Source of the DNA: Hymenobacter fodinae
GTDB lineage: Bacteria > Bacteroidota > Bacteroidia > Cytophagales > Hymenobacteraceae
Reading direction: 5' to 3'
NCBI RefSeq assembly: GCF_004745825.1
Contig: NZ_SRLA01000001.1
Coordinates: 496,001-560,000, forward strand
Length of the DNA: 64,000 bases
Shown here: positions 8,162 through 17,030 of the stretch, one piece after another
Position numbering within the stretch: position 1 is the stretch's first letter
How the letters are laid out: each line of letters starts with the position of its first letter
The notes under the pieces: model-generated
What the model was told of the DNA's origin: nothing
The model's input: only the letters and a program-made list of their open reading frames with translations
Databases searched by the model: none
Position numbers and translations under genes: made by a program

Positions 8162-9378
8162 GATTTCGCGGGAGTTTTATCGGCGAAGGTGTGGTTTGCC
8201 CGGCGCCGCAGGTACCAGCTCAGCCCCAGCAGCAACACGCCGCCCAGCAAGAAAAACAACGACTTATCCATGAAGCCCCACGTGAGCTTGAAGTAGGCCA
8301 CTGCCGTAGTAACAATAAACAGCACCGTGCCCAGCGTCACGCGGTCGGGGTTCTGCTCTTGGTGAGCCCGAAACAGCACTGAGCCAGAGTAGGCATACAG
8401 CACCACCAGCGTTGCTACGGCCAGGGCTAGGCCACCCGTAAAGTAAAAGCCCGGCAATAGCAGTAGCCAGTCGGTAGCGCTGGTGAGGCGGCCGCGCTGC
8501 CGCTTGCCCAGTAAGGATATGGCTAGCACCGCGCCCATGGCCCCAAGGTAGGCCAGTAGCGGCGGCCGGAGCTGACCGGTGTATAAATCTGATTCGCCGA
8601 ACAACGCTAGGCCTAGTGTAAACAGGAAGGCTGCTACCAGCGGTGGCCCCTGCATGGCCCGGCCCGCGGGCCGGTCGGGCTGCCAGTCGCCGAAAGCGTA
8701 GATGAGCATAGCCGGCACGACGAACCACGTGATTTTGATGTGGAGGTGGTTGATGAGTAAAGCAGCCTGCCAGAGCAGCCCAGCCGCCAGTACGCCCCCC
8801 GCCAGAGAATCGGGGCGGCGCCACCAGTAGTAGCCGAGGCCTAGCGCCGTAAAAGCCGCCGTGAGGTAGCTGAAAGCGCCCAGTTGCCCCGTATTATAGC
8901 CTTGCACAATGCCCCCAATAACCACAGTCATGATGAACAGCAGGCGGCTGCGGTAGAGCCACGTCAGGCCCATGCCCGCTACGGCCCAGGCCAGTAGGCC
9001 AGTTAAATCGTAGCCGATGAGCTGGTAGAGCTGGCTGGTAAGCACAATGCTGGCTCCGAACAGAATCAGGCCCAGCGCCACCAGGCCCATGCCCAGGTTA
9101 GTGTTGCCGCGCCGCCGGAAGTACTCACCCGCCGCGTAAGCGCTACACAACGAGCCAAGTAGCAAGGCTAGGCGCACCAGCTCTGGCAAGCCCTGCCAGT
9201 TGGCGGCCACGAGACTCAGTGCGCTTAAGCCCACCAGGAAGCTGCCCAGGAGCGGCAATAGGCCTATAGCCGTGGCGTCGGTGGGGTAAAGGGCCAGTAG
9301 TTGCTCCCGCTGCTCTTCGGTGATGATGCCTTTCTGCACCCACTGAGGACCGTCGGTTTCCAGGAATTTTCGACTCAT
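8158..9378 (-). CDS. DUF2157 domain polytopic membrane protein
   Basis: The protein has 406 residues. An N-terminal soluble part (1-45) reads QKGIITEEQREQLLALYP, the DUF2157 signature. About ten hydrophobic helices follow, ending in a short basic tail. The function is unknown. It is the first gene of a short minus-strand operon with the GDYXXLXY protein and the small membrane protein after it. The protein is rich in Leu, Gly and Trp with few charges, which fits an integral membrane role. Confidence 0.88.
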   Translation of the reverse strand: MSRKFLETDGPQWVQKGIITEEQREQLLALYPTDATAIGLLPLLGSFLVGLSALSLVAANWQGLPELVRLALLLGSLCSAYAAGEYFRRRGNTNLGMGLVALGLILFGASIVLTSQLYQLIGYDLTGLLAWAVAGMGLTWLYRSRLLFIMTVVIGGIVQGYNTGQLGAFSYLTAAFTALGLGYYWWRRPDSLAGGVLAAGLLWQAALLINHLHIKITWFVVPAMLIYAFGDWQPDRPAGRAMQGPPLVAAFLFTLGLALFGESDLYTGQLRPPLLAYLGAMGAVLAISLLGKRQRGRLTSATDWLLLLPGFYFTGGLALAVATLVVLYAYSGSVLFRAHQEQNPDRVTLGTVLFIVTTAVAYFKLTWGFMDKSLFFLLGGVLLLGLSWYLRRRANHTFADKTPAKS

Positions 9379-9425
9379 AACAGGCCCAACTTACGCAGGA
9401 TGCAGAGAAGTTAGCAGGTACACTG

Positions 9426-9974
9426 CTATTCTTCTAGGTAGGTTCGCTGGTTAGCCCAAGCTTTCCGCTCCCGGCGGCGCAGGTCGGCCCGGTGGTCAAC
9501 GTGCCTGTTATTAGAAATCCGCTTGTCTGAGCCAAACCCCATCACGCCTTCTGCAAGACGCGCTCCTTGCCTGACCATGAGGCCATTGAATGGACAAATG
9601 TCGTAGCCGCAATTATGCTTAGTGTATGTTCCAAAATTGCGGTGTCGGATGCGCTTCTCGGTCAGGATGCGCTGTTGTGCCCGCCTGATTTCATCCCACG
9701 CGGTTTGCTCATCAGCCACTGTCAGCTCCTGGCCCAGCGTCTGGAGGCGGAAATAAGTGTACGGGTCCTTCAGCTGCAGAAAGTCGTAGAACTTTGGAAA
9801 GACATCAATAGCTACATCCCGCAAATGTTGCCGCTGTTCCAGATTCAGTTTCTCATTTTCAAGCAGGCTCCGAAACAGGCCTAGTGAGTTGAAATCAGTG
9901 TAGCGCTGATGGTTGACCAACAGGTTTAGGTAATCGGCTTCCGTAAGTTGATTCAGGCGACGGTTGAGCTTCAT
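9426..9974 (-). CDS. Hypothetical protein downstream of mnmD
   Basis: I do not recognise this 182-residue protein. It is soluble and charged, with a mostly helical N-terminal part (MKLNRRLNQLTEADYLNLLV). The C-terminal part is rich in His, Arg, Asn and Gly and contains two Cys in HNCGYDICPF (about residues 121-130), followed by a basic tail. There is no signal peptide. It starts 15 bases after the mnmD stop on the same strand, so the two are probably co-transcribed. Confidence 0.7.
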   Translation of the reverse strand: MKLNRRLNQLTEADYLNLLVNHQRYTDFNSLGLFRSLLENEKLNLEQRQHLRDVAIDVFPKFYDFLQLKDPYTYFRLQTLGQELTVADEQTAWDEIRRAQQRILTEKRIRHRNFGTYTKHNCGYDICPFNGLMVRQGARLAEGVMGFGSDKRISNNRHVDHRADLRRRERKAWANQRTYLEE

Positions 9975-9989
9975 TAGGTATATGAATAG

Positions 9990-10685
9990 TTACGCCACCT
10001 TCCGGGCCCGCGTCATTTCGCGCTTGCCGGGAGGGCCAGAAATTTTTTCTACCAGCCAGCCGGCTGCCTTCAGGCTGCGGCGGAAGCTACCCTTGGCGCA
10101 GTAGCTCACCAACACTCCACCCGGAGCTGTGGCAGCGTAAAGCTGGGCGAATATTTCGTCGGTCCACATATCGGGCTGCTTTTCGGGAGCAAAGGCATCG
10201 AAGTAGATAACCTGATAGGTGTTCTCGGCTAGCGGAGTTTCTTGGAGCTGTCCGGCCAACTTGAGCAATACAAACTGCGGAGTTAGTACTACTGGCCGGT
10301 TCCAGGCGGCGGCGTGCAGCTGCTGCTGATAATCGAGTAGCTCGTCGGAGTAGGTTTCGGTGCTGAGTTGCCCAATGACCTCGGCGGGCAAGGGAAACTT
10401 CTCAATGGTATCGTAGAAAATAACTTGGGAGCTGGGCAGGGCCAGGCTGCGCTCCAGCGTGAGTAAGGCGTTCAGGCCCGTGCCAAAGCCAATTTCCAGC
10501 ACCCAAACCGGCGTTGGTGCTTCCGTAACCGGCATAAGCGCCGGCTCTAGGCCAGCGGCCAGGTATACGTGGCGGGCTTCTTGCAGCGCGCCGTGGGTTG
10601 AGTGGTAATGCTCGTCAAGCGCGGGTACGTAGAGGGTGCTGGAGCCGTCGGCGGTGGCGCGTACTTCGAGTAAAGGGGTAGACAT
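9990..10685 (-). CDS. mnmD: tRNA (mnm5s2U34) methyltransferase MnmD
   Basis: MnmD is a SAM-dependent methyltransferase that completes the 5-methylaminomethyl-2-thiouridine wobble modification in tRNA. The protein has 231 residues. The SAM-binding loop is LEIGFGTGLNALLTL (about 62-76). YFDAFAPEKQPDMWTDEIF and the C-terminal YCAKGSFRRSLKAAGW and GPPGKREMTRA blocks are typical of the MnmC methyltransferase domain. The FAD oxidoreductase domain of E. coli MnmC is absent, so this is the stand-alone MnmD form. It is divergent from the thioesterase gene, with a 139-base shared upstream region. Confidence 0.93.
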   Translation of the reverse strand: MSTPLLEVRATADGSSTLYVPALDEHYHSTHGALQEARHVYLAAGLEPALMPVTEAPTPVWVLEIGFGTGLNALLTLERSLALPSSQVIFYDTIEKFPLPAEVIGQLSTETYSDELLDYQQQLHAAAWNRPVVLTPQFVLLKLAGQLQETPLAENTYQVIYFDAFAPEKQPDMWTDEIFAQLYAATAPGGVLVSYCAKGSFRRSLKAAGWLVEKISGPPGKREMTRARKVA

Positions 10686-10824
10686 GCAGGGGTTGTGGAG
10701 TGGAGTGAAACACGGGGTGGGGGAGGCAGACGAGAGAGCAGACCGGAAAATACGAATTGAACGGCAACTTTACGGGCTTTATGTAGTCCTACTAGTACTT
10801 CATTATGTTCCATTGCCCCACCCT

Positions 10825-11253
10825 ATGGCCCGCATCAAAGTAAATCTGCCCGAAACCTTCCTGTTCACCACCCAGCTTCCCATCCGAATTACGGACCTCA
10901 ACTATGGAGCGCACTTAGGCAATGATGCCTTGCTTAGCATGCTGCATGAAGCCCGCGTGCAGTTCCTGCAGTTCGTGGGCCGCCCCGAGGTTGACCGCGC
11001 CACTGGCCTAGGCCACATCATGGCCGACGTGGCCATTGAGTACAAGGGCGAAGGCTTTCACGGTGACGTCCTGCACATCCAAATGGCCGCCACCGACCTG
11101 CACACCTTCGGCTTCGACATTGTGTACTGGGTTAAAAACCAAGACGGCCGCGAAATTGCCCGCGCCAAAACCGGCATGCTCGGCTTCGACTACAACACCC
11201 GCAAACTGCTGCCTCTGGGTGAGGAAGCCACCCGTCGCCTACGCGGCGAGTAG
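10825..11253 (+). CDS. Acyl-CoA thioesterase, hot-dog fold
   Basis: This 142-residue single hot-dog domain resembles 4-hydroxybenzoyl-CoA and YbgC-type thioesterases, which hydrolyse acyl-CoA. The block RITDLNYGAHLGNDALLSML contains the Asp of the catalytic region, followed by a long helix and the typical central beta strands. The ATG at 10825 begins MARIKVNLPETF. Longer frames that start near 10636 would run over the start of divergent mnmD and are unlikely. The substrate cannot be read from the sequence. Confidence 0.88.
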   Translation: MARIKVNLPETFLFTTQLPIRITDLNYGAHLGNDALLSMLHEARVQFLQFVGRPEVDRATGLGHIMADVAIEYKGEGFHGDVLHIQMAATDLHTFGFDIVYWVKNQDGREIARAKTGMLGFDYNTRKLLPLGEEATRRLRGE

Positions 11254-11410
11254 TGGCCTAGGCCTCTGTAGTTAGAAGCGCCCGGCGTGTCTCAGCCAGC
11301 TCGATATGAAGCTTTGCAGTAAACACAGCCCGATGGGAAGGATGACAAACCAGATTCCTGACTATATGCGCAAAGGTAAATTTCTGGGAACCCAACTGCC
11401 TCTGGTGTTG

Positions 11411-11418
11411 TATCTTTG
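11411..11418 (+). promoter_or_regulatory. -7 box of the rlmN promoter, next to the start codon
   Basis: TATCTTTG fits TAnnTTTG. Only 5 bases separate it from the rlmN ATG at 11424. Transcription in Bacteroidota begins a few bases after this box, so the mRNA would have almost no leader. Confidence 0.55.
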
Positions 11419-11423
11419 CAGCT

Positions 11424-12491
11424 ATGATTGACCTGCCCGTACTCACCAAGCGCGACATCCGCAAACTCACTCCCGACGAGCTCAAAGCCTTTATGGTGGA
11501 GCACGGCGAAAAGCCATTCCGGGCTAAACAAGTGAGCGAGTGGCTGTGGAAGAACACCGCCTCGTCGTTTGAGGAGATGAACAATATCTCTTTGGCTACC
11601 CGGCAGTTGCTCGATCAGTATTTCACCATTAATGGGGTGAAGGTGCAGAACTCGCAGCTCTCCAACGATGGCACCATCAAGTCGGCGTTCCGACTCTACG
11701 ATGGCAACATTGTGGAAGGTGTGCTCATTCCGCACGACACCCGCATGACGGCTTGTATCTCGTCGCAGGTGGGCTGCTCCCTCACGTGTAAGTTCTGCGC
11801 CACCGGCTACATGGACCGCAAGCGCAACCTCGATGCTGCCGAGATTTACGACCAGGTGGTACGCATTCGGGAGCAGTGCGAGGCTCAGTATGGCACGCCG
11901 CTCACCAACATCGTGTACATGGGTATGGGCGAGCCGCTGCTGAACTACGCCAACGTAGTGGAAAGCGTGCGCCGCATCACCGCCCCCGATGGCCTGAACA
12001 TGGCCCCGCGCCGCATCACCATCAGCACCGCCGGCATTGCCAAGATGATCAAGAAGCTGGCCGACGACGACGTGAAGGCCAACCTAGCCCTCTCGCTGCA
12101 CGCCCCTAACGACGCTAAGCGCAACGAAATTATGCCTATCAACGAAGCCAACTCCCTGGCCTCGCTGAAGGAAGCGCTTAAGTATTACCACCAGAAAACC
12201 GGCCGTAAGGTTACCTACGAATACATCGTGTTCGAGAGCTTCAACGACACTCTGCAGGACGCCGAAGAGTTGTTCCAGATTTCGAAGTGGATTCCCTGCA
12301 AGGTGAACCTCATCGAGTACAACCCTATCGAAAACGCTTCCTACGTAAACACCGCCGACGACAAGCTGACGGCCTTCCACAAGTACCTCGCCGACCGCGG
12401 CGTGCAGACCAACATCCGCCGCTCACGGGGCAAAGACATCGACGCTGCCTGCGGTCAGTTGGCCGTGAAGGAGAAGACCGAGGTGGCCTAG
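11424..12491 (+). CDS. rlmN: Dual-specificity rRNA/tRNA adenine C2-methyltransferase RlmN
   Basis: RlmN is a radical-SAM enzyme that methylates C2 of A2503 in 23S rRNA and of A37 in some tRNAs. The protein has 355 residues. The cluster motif CSLTCKFC is at 118-125, YMGMGEPLLNY follows, and the C-terminal Cys that carries the methyl group is in the DIDAACGQL segment near the end. The short N-terminal helical domain is typical. The stop codon TAG lies inside GGCCTAGGCC. It is monocistronic, with a hairpin 20 bases after the stop. Confidence 0.97.
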   Translation: MIDLPVLTKRDIRKLTPDELKAFMVEHGEKPFRAKQVSEWLWKNTASSFEEMNNISLATRQLLDQYFTINGVKVQNSQLSNDGTIKSAFRLYDGNIVEGVLIPHDTRMTACISSQVGCSLTCKFCATGYMDRKRNLDAAEIYDQVVRIREQCEAQYGTPLTNIVYMGMGEPLLNYANVVESVRRITAPDGLNMAPRRITISTAGIAKMIKKLADDDVKANLALSLHAPNDAKRNEIMPINEANSLASLKEALKYYHQKTGRKVTYEYIVFESFNDTLQDAEELFQISKWIPCKVNLIEYNPIENASYVNTADDKLTAFHKYLADRGVQTNIRRSRGKDIDAACGQLAVKEKTEVA

Positions 12492-12510
12492 GCCAGTAAT
12501 AAGAGCAAAG

Positions 12511-12547
12511 AACAGCCCCGTCATTAACGTATAACGACGGGGCTGTT
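12511..12547. terminator. Bidirectional terminator hairpin
   Basis: AACAGCCCCGTC (12511-12522) pairs perfectly with GACGGGGCTGTT (12536-12547). It lies between the convergent ends of rlmN and the minus-strand gene at 12573. The T run is short on both sides. Confidence 0.7.
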
Positions 12548-12572
12548 GTCGTTTGTAGGGTTAAAAAATGCG

Positions 12573-13256
12573 TTAATCAGCCTGATACAAGAGCTGCAGG
12601 AGCGGAGTGCATTGCTCCTGCATGTGCTGCGATACCAGCTGACTTAACCGGCCTACAACTTGTGGGCTGTTGCCTGCAGGGCCATATAGCCTCATAATCT
12701 GCGGGCCGCGTGTGTTCAAAGAGGCGAGAAACTCCTTGTGGAAAAGCTCTATTCGTTCAGCAGAAGTCTTGCCCCGGAAGCTCCCGGTATCTTTTAACGC
12801 CTTGAGTCGGCTGCAAAGCTCGTTCGCCCAGGGTTCAAGTAACGCCCGCTCCGCAGAGGAAGGCATGGTACTTTGAAACCGGCCGTATAAAGCAGCAGCA
12901 GGCTGACAGGTTTTCACGAGCTGAATGGCTATTGCAGTAGGCAGAAGAGCCCGAAGCTTCTCGTAAGCGCCGGCTGCCTCCGAGCGTGCCGCTAGCTGCC
13001 GAATGTTGCTCACGCGCTTTTCAATAACCGCGGATAACTCCTCCTCAAAGATCTTTTGGGCATCAGCAGCGCTTAGGGTAGAAAAAGCAGAGCTTTTCTG
13101 CTTAAGGAGAAGTTGCTCGCAGGCCTCTGTGCTAAGCTGCCTTATCAAGTGGCTTTGGCCAGCAAGTGTATCAGGAAGGGATGGGAGCGTACGGGCGTAG
13201 CTTGCAGAGTGACAAAGACAGGCTAGTAGGATAAGTACTGAGCTAATGAATTTCAT
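12573..13256 (-). CDS. Secreted protein with an internal duplication
   Basis: I do not recognise the family. The 227-residue protein has a signal peptide (about 1-21, ending SYA-RT). The mature part consists of two similar helical halves. EACEQLLLKQK and the following block through VSNIRQL, then KTCQPAAALY, correspond to ELCSRLKALKD, the block through PQIMRLY, then EQCTPLLQLLY. Each half thus carries one Cys near its start and one near its end, so two intradomain disulphides are plausible in the periplasm. It is a single gene convergent with rlmN. An old tandem domain duplication is inferred. Confidence 0.75.
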   Translation of the reverse strand: MKFISSVLILLACLCHSASYARTLPSLPDTLAGQSHLIRQLSTEACEQLLLKQKSSAFSTLSAADAQKIFEEELSAVIEKRVSNIRQLAARSEAAGAYEKLRALLPTAIAIQLVKTCQPAAALYGRFQSTMPSSAERALLEPWANELCSRLKALKDTGSFRGKTSAERIELFHKEFLASLNTRGPQIMRLYGPAGNSPQVVGRLSQLVSQHMQEQCTPLLQLLYQAD

Positions 13257-13331
13257 AGAGTAAGTAACGTGACAGGCTTATAACGACCGTCAAGTATAAT
13301 AGTCCTGTCTCACAACGAGGGGCACTAGTCA

Positions 13332-14552
13332 CTACTGCTGCGCTGTTTTGCCAAACCGGAAGGAGAGGTCGAGATACACGGGGTAGATGTAGCCGAAAGC
13401 GCCTTCGCCCTCAAAGGGTGCCACATAGAAGGAGCCGATACCTAACGTAGTGCGGGGCCAGTTCAGGCGAATGCCATAAAGGCCGGCTAGGCCACCAGTG
13501 CCCGAGGTAATCAGGTAGTTTTCCGACATGAGCGAAATGCGCCTGCTCACGCGGGTGGCACCGCTAACAACCGCCACCGGCGACTTGCCGAAGCCCTGGT
13601 CGCCGCGGCCTCCGGAGAATCCATAGCCCAAGCCAACGGTAAAGTTATTGTCGGCGCTGCCCGTAGTGAGCAAGCCGTAGGCCACTCCGGCCCCGTAGCC
13701 GGTGCTATAGTTATACGAATCGAAGGTGGGAATGCGGGCGTACAAGAGCCCACCCCCCACGCTTAGCTTGTTGCTTACGGGGTAGCTGAATTTAGGGGTA
13801 ATGGCCACCACTTGGTTGCCGATGCCAATGCCCGGAACAGCCGACGCCAACATACCGATAGAGACATTGTCGGTGATGCCGTAGTTGACGCCTAGCAAAA
13901 ACAGATCAATTGTCTGGAAATAGCCCTCCCCAGCCCGCAGGTTGCGGGCAGTGGGGGCAAAAAATACGCGCGTACCATTGCCCACGTAGCCCCAGCCAGG
14001 GTGGCGCATGGCATCGGCCAGCTCTACTCGGGGCACCAGCTCCAGGCGGCTGATCTGGCTGCGCGGGATAATAACGGCCCCCGGCTCATTGGTGCTAAAC
14101 TCCAGCTCTTGGGGGCGGGTGGCGCGCAAGATGCCCGCAAACGTGGAGCCTGAAAGCAACGTTACGCGGTAAGAACCACCAATGGAATCGGGGGAGGTAG
14201 CGCCGGCCGCCGCCCGCAATACTTGCTCCTTCTCTTCAATTTGCCGCCGGGTATTCAGGTATTCATACTGCGGCATAGGGCGTAGCACAATTCGGCCATC
14301 CGTGAAGGCAGTACGCAGCGTAATCATGCTGTCGGGAGTAATGTTCTGCTCGAAGCTGGCCTCCTTAAACTCCTTGTTTGAATAGAAAGGAAACAGCTGG
14401 TAGCGAGTGCGTTCTTGCGCATCAATGACCGGCCCAACGATGGGGCTGATAACCAGCTGACGCGTAGTGGGTTGCTGCGCATACAAGGTGTGGCTACCCA
14501 ACAGCAGCAGTAACGCGGGCAGCAACCGGGGTAAGCGTAATAAGGAGCACAT
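13332..14552 (-). CDS. Predicted outer-membrane beta-barrel protein
   Basis: This 406-residue protein has a signal peptide (MCSLLRLPRLLPALLLLLGS, cleavage near LYA-QQ). The middle region includes a PRSQISRLELVPR stretch of the kind seen where proteins describe regulation by short peptides. The C-terminal half is rich in Gly, Tyr and alternating hydrophobics, ending LDLSFRFGKTAQQ, as in barrel proteins. I cannot name a family or substrate. It has its own unit between two minus-strand neighbours; the terminator at 14671-14721 belongs to the upstream YihY gene. Confidence 0.7.
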   Translation of the reverse strand: MCSLLRLPRLLPALLLLLGSHTLYAQQPTTRQLVISPIVGPVIDAQERTRYQLFPFYSNKEFKEASFEQNITPDSMITLRTAFTDGRIVLRPMPQYEYLNTRRQIEEKEQVLRAAAGATSPDSIGGSYRVTLLSGSTFAGILRATRPQELEFSTNEPGAVIIPRSQISRLELVPRVELADAMRHPGWGYVGNGTRVFFAPTARNLRAGEGYFQTIDLFLLGVNYGITDNVSIGMLASAVPGIGIGNQVVAITPKFSYPVSNKLSVGGGLLYARIPTFDSYNYSTGYGAGVAYGLLTTGSADNNFTVGLGYGFSGGRGDQGFGKSPVAVVSGATRVSRRISLMSENYLITSGTGGLAGLYGIRLNWPRTTLGIGSFYVAPFEGEGAFGYIYPVYLDLSFRFGKTAQQ

Positions 14553-14670
14553 ATAGCCGAGGAATAGGAGTACAATCCAAACGTATCACTTCGGCACTTC
14601 ACTCCAATATATTGCTTTAGCTATAATGTTGGGTAATCAGACTTTGTGTGTACTCTGAGAGTAAGTTAAA

Positions 14671-14721
14671 AAAGCGCCACTCCTGGCCTAGAACATTATT
14701 CTAGGCCAGGAGTGGCGCTTT
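14671..14721 (-). terminator. Perfect 23-bp hairpin terminator after yihY-like gene
   Basis: The arms 14671-14693 and 14699-14721 are perfect reverse complements around a 5-base loop. Read on the minus strand, the hairpin is followed by a run of T. Each arm contains the frequent motif CTAGGCC. It lies between the stop of the YihY-like gene and the next minus-strand gene. Confidence 0.9.
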
Positions 14722-14789
14722 GCTAAAAGAAAAATCTGACTTTCTACTTGTGCAAAACAAGGGCAGAATAGAGCCAAGTAGCACGCAGC

Positions 14790-15758
14790 CTAGCCGCGCC
14801 AGCGTCCTTCGGAGCGCGGGCGGCCTGTACTGATTTCTTCCTTGGTTTCGCCTTCGGGCACCTCACGTGTTTCAATGCGTACGGCATGCGCTTTGGGCTG
14901 CACCTTCTGCCCAAAGGCATCAGCAAACTCTTGGGTAAACTCGGCCCCGAAAAAGATGATCAGCGACGAGTAGTTCACCCACAGCAACAGCACAATAGCC
15001 GAGCCCGCAGCGCCGAAGGCCGAGCCAGGGTCCGATTTGGCAATGTAAAAGGCAATTAGGTATTTGCCCACTAAGAAGAGCAGGGCAGTAATCACGGCTC
15101 CAATGCCCACATCGCGCCACCGAATAATGGCATCGGGCAGGAACCGATAAATCAACCCAAAGAGCAAAGACGTGATGAACAGCGAGAGAGTAAAATCAAC
15201 GATGTGAATGAATATCACGGCAACTTCCGGAAACCACTTCTGAAGTTGATCCGTGAATACGCTCAACAAGGCGCTGATTACGAAAGAAATAAGCAGCAGC
15301 AGCGCTACGCTTAGAATCAAGCCGAAGGATAAAAAACGGTCGCGCACAAACTGCAGCAGACCATTACGGGGCTTCACTTTCAGGTTCCAGATATCATTGA
15401 TGCTTTCCTGCAGGGTTACAAAGAAGGTAGTGGCCGCGAATATGAGCGTGCCCACCCCAATAATGGACGCCACACCGGATTTCTGCTGCTTGGTAAACTC
15501 GGCAATGGAGTCTTGCAGAAACTTGGCAGAGTCGGGCCCCAGGAAGCCTCGCATCTGCCCATAAATCTGACCCGTTACGGCCTCGGTACCATAAATGGCA
15601 CTAGCCGTGGTGATGACGATGATAAGTAGGGGCGGCAGCGAAAAAATGGTGTAGTACGACAAGGCCGCCGCATGGCGAAAGGAGTTATTCACCATAAACT
15701 CACTGGCCGTCGTTTTCAGAATACCAAGAACATCGGAAAGGCGATAGTGCGTGGGCAT
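14790..15758 (-). CDS. YihY/virulence factor BrkB family membrane protein
   Basis: This 322-residue inner-membrane protein has six hydrophobic segments. The signature HAAALSYYTIFSLPPLLII (about 28-46) defines the YihY/BrkB family, once wrongly called ribonuclease BN. The family's activity is not established. The C-terminal tail (about 280-322) is cytoplasmic-looking and rich in Glu, Arg and Lys. The upstream region of 142 bases is shared with the divergent lipoprotein gene at 15901. Confidence 0.92.
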   Translation of the reverse strand: MPTHYRLSDVLGILKTTASEFMVNNSFRHAAALSYYTIFSLPPLLIIVITTASAIYGTEAVTGQIYGQMRGFLGPDSAKFLQDSIAEFTKQQKSGVASIIGVGTLIFAATTFFVTLQESINDIWNLKVKPRNGLLQFVRDRFLSFGLILSVALLLLISFVISALLSVFTDQLQKWFPEVAVIFIHIVDFTLSLFITSLLFGLIYRFLPDAIIRWRDVGIGAVITALLFLVGKYLIAFYIAKSDPGSAFGAAGSAIVLLLWVNYSSLIIFFGAEFTQEFADAFGQKVQPKAHAVRIETREVPEGETKEEISTGRPRSEGRWRG

Positions 15759-15900
15759 AGGGCAGCTAAAACAGAAAGGTGATTGGAGGTAGTACGGCGG
15801 CTATCAGCACTACGTTGGCTAAAGATGGCCGCCGTTCGTAGCTTTAGCGTACAAGCTGAACCGGAGCCGCGTGGCTTTCGGGTGCAGTTTTTCCCTCATC

Positions 15901-16746
15901 ATGCGAGTACGTAGCCTCTCCAAAGTAGCCCTGGCCCTGTGCATCACGGGGCTGTCCATCAGTGTTGGCGCCTGCCAGCAAAAGTCGCCCTCGGGCAAAA
16001 AACAGCGGGCGAGTAAGTCGGCCACGGTAGCGACCGATACGGCCTCCTTCCCCGCCGCCCCAGATTTTGACCGCACTGGCTCCGATGCCAAGGCCTTGGC
16101 CCTGGCCGACAAAGTGATGCGCCAGATGGGCGGTTACCCCGCCTGGCAACAGACGCGCCTCATTGGCTGGGACTTCCTAGACGGCTCGTACCAGCTTTGG
16201 GACAAGCATACCGGCGACTTCCGCTGGCAAAAGGATAGCACCGTGGCCGTGTACAACATAAACACTAAGCAAGGACAGGCCTACCGCAGCGGCAAAGACA
16301 TTTCGGCTACTCCCGACGGCCAAAAGCTGCTGAGCCGGATGTACCCCATCTGGGTGAACAACTCCTGGTGGCTGGTGATGCCCTTCAAGCTCAAAGACTC
16401 AGGTGTGACGCTGACCTACAAGGGCGCCGGCACCCTGATGGACGGCAAGCCCGCCGAAGTGCTTAACATGACGTTTAAAAACGTGGGCGTCACGCCCGAC
16501 AATAAGTACGAAGTGCTCATCAATCCCGCTACCAACCTGGTAGAGGAGTGGGCCTACTTCCCGAAAGCCACCGACGCACAGCCCGCCTTCCGCCGCCGCT
16601 GGGCCGACTACCGCCGCTACGGCCGCATCATGCTGGCCACCGACCGCACCGACGGAAAGGACGGCCGCAAGCTCGACCACGTCTATGCTTCGGACACGGT
16701 GCCCGCGGGCGTAATGACCAGCAAAACTCCCATCACCAAGCTCTAG
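15901..16746 (+). CDS. Lipoprotein of unknown function
   Basis: This 281-residue protein starts at the ATG at 15901. The signal ends SISVGAC, a plausible lipobox with Cys25, so the mature protein is likely anchored in the membrane. The rest contains MRQMGGYPAWQQTRLIGWDF and ends in a cluster of aromatic and charged blocks. The whole resembles a LolA/LolB-like half-barrel (weak inference). An earlier in-frame start at 15871 would put residues before the signal peptide. The stop TAG is part of CTCTAGGCC. Confidence 0.75.
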   Translation: MRVRSLSKVALALCITGLSISVGACQQKSPSGKKQRASKSATVATDTASFPAAPDFDRTGSDAKALALADKVMRQMGGYPAWQQTRLIGWDFLDGSYQLWDKHTGDFRWQKDSTVAVYNINTKQGQAYRSGKDISATPDGQKLLSRMYPIWVNNSWWLVMPFKLKDSGVTLTYKGAGTLMDGKPAEVLNMTFKNVGVTPDNKYEVLINPATNLVEEWAYFPKATDAQPAFRRRWADYRRYGRIMLATDRTDGKDGRKLDHVYASDTVPAGVMTSKTPITKL

Positions 16747-16797
16747 GCCAGTAGTTACGCAACGTCACGGTAAGAATGTCGAACAGTCTCATTGGCT

Positions 16798-17007
16798 GAC
16801 GTTGTAATACCGACGACCAACTACAACAGCACGTCATCCTGAGCTTGCGAAGGATCTTCTCACGTCAGCACGAGGCACGAGGCCAGTCGTTCTATCCTAA
16901 GAAGATCCTTCGCAAGCTCAGGATGACGTGCTGTTGGTGTTTTAGGCCAGTTTGATTACCGCTACAACGTCAGCACGCGAGATGTCTCGGCAAGCTCGAC
17001 ATGACGG
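16798..17007. repeat. Composite REP-like inverted repeat
   Basis: Two 36-base arms, 16825-16860 and 16900-16935, are perfect reverse complements separated by 39 bases. The core is GTCATCCTGAGC followed by TTGCGAAGGATCTTCT. An outer pair GACGTTGT (16798-16805) and ACAACGTC (16964-16971) flanks them. A second element with a different sequence but similar layout (GCGAGATGTCTCGGCAAGCT, 16977-16996) follows. This fills the gap between convergent genes. A degenerate relative is at 27747-27790. Confidence 0.8.
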
Positions 17008-17030
17008 ACTTGCTTACTCATTCTAGGCCA

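Noticed and set aside
11258..11378. A minus-strand TACCTTTG box (11371-11378) and a short frame downstream
   Set aside because: The frame starts upstream of the box and has no recognisable features; the box may be chance. A small RNA cannot be excluded, but nothing else supports it.
16798..17007. Repeat array considered as CRISPR
   Set aside because: The units are inverted, not direct, with unequal spacing, and there are no cas genes.
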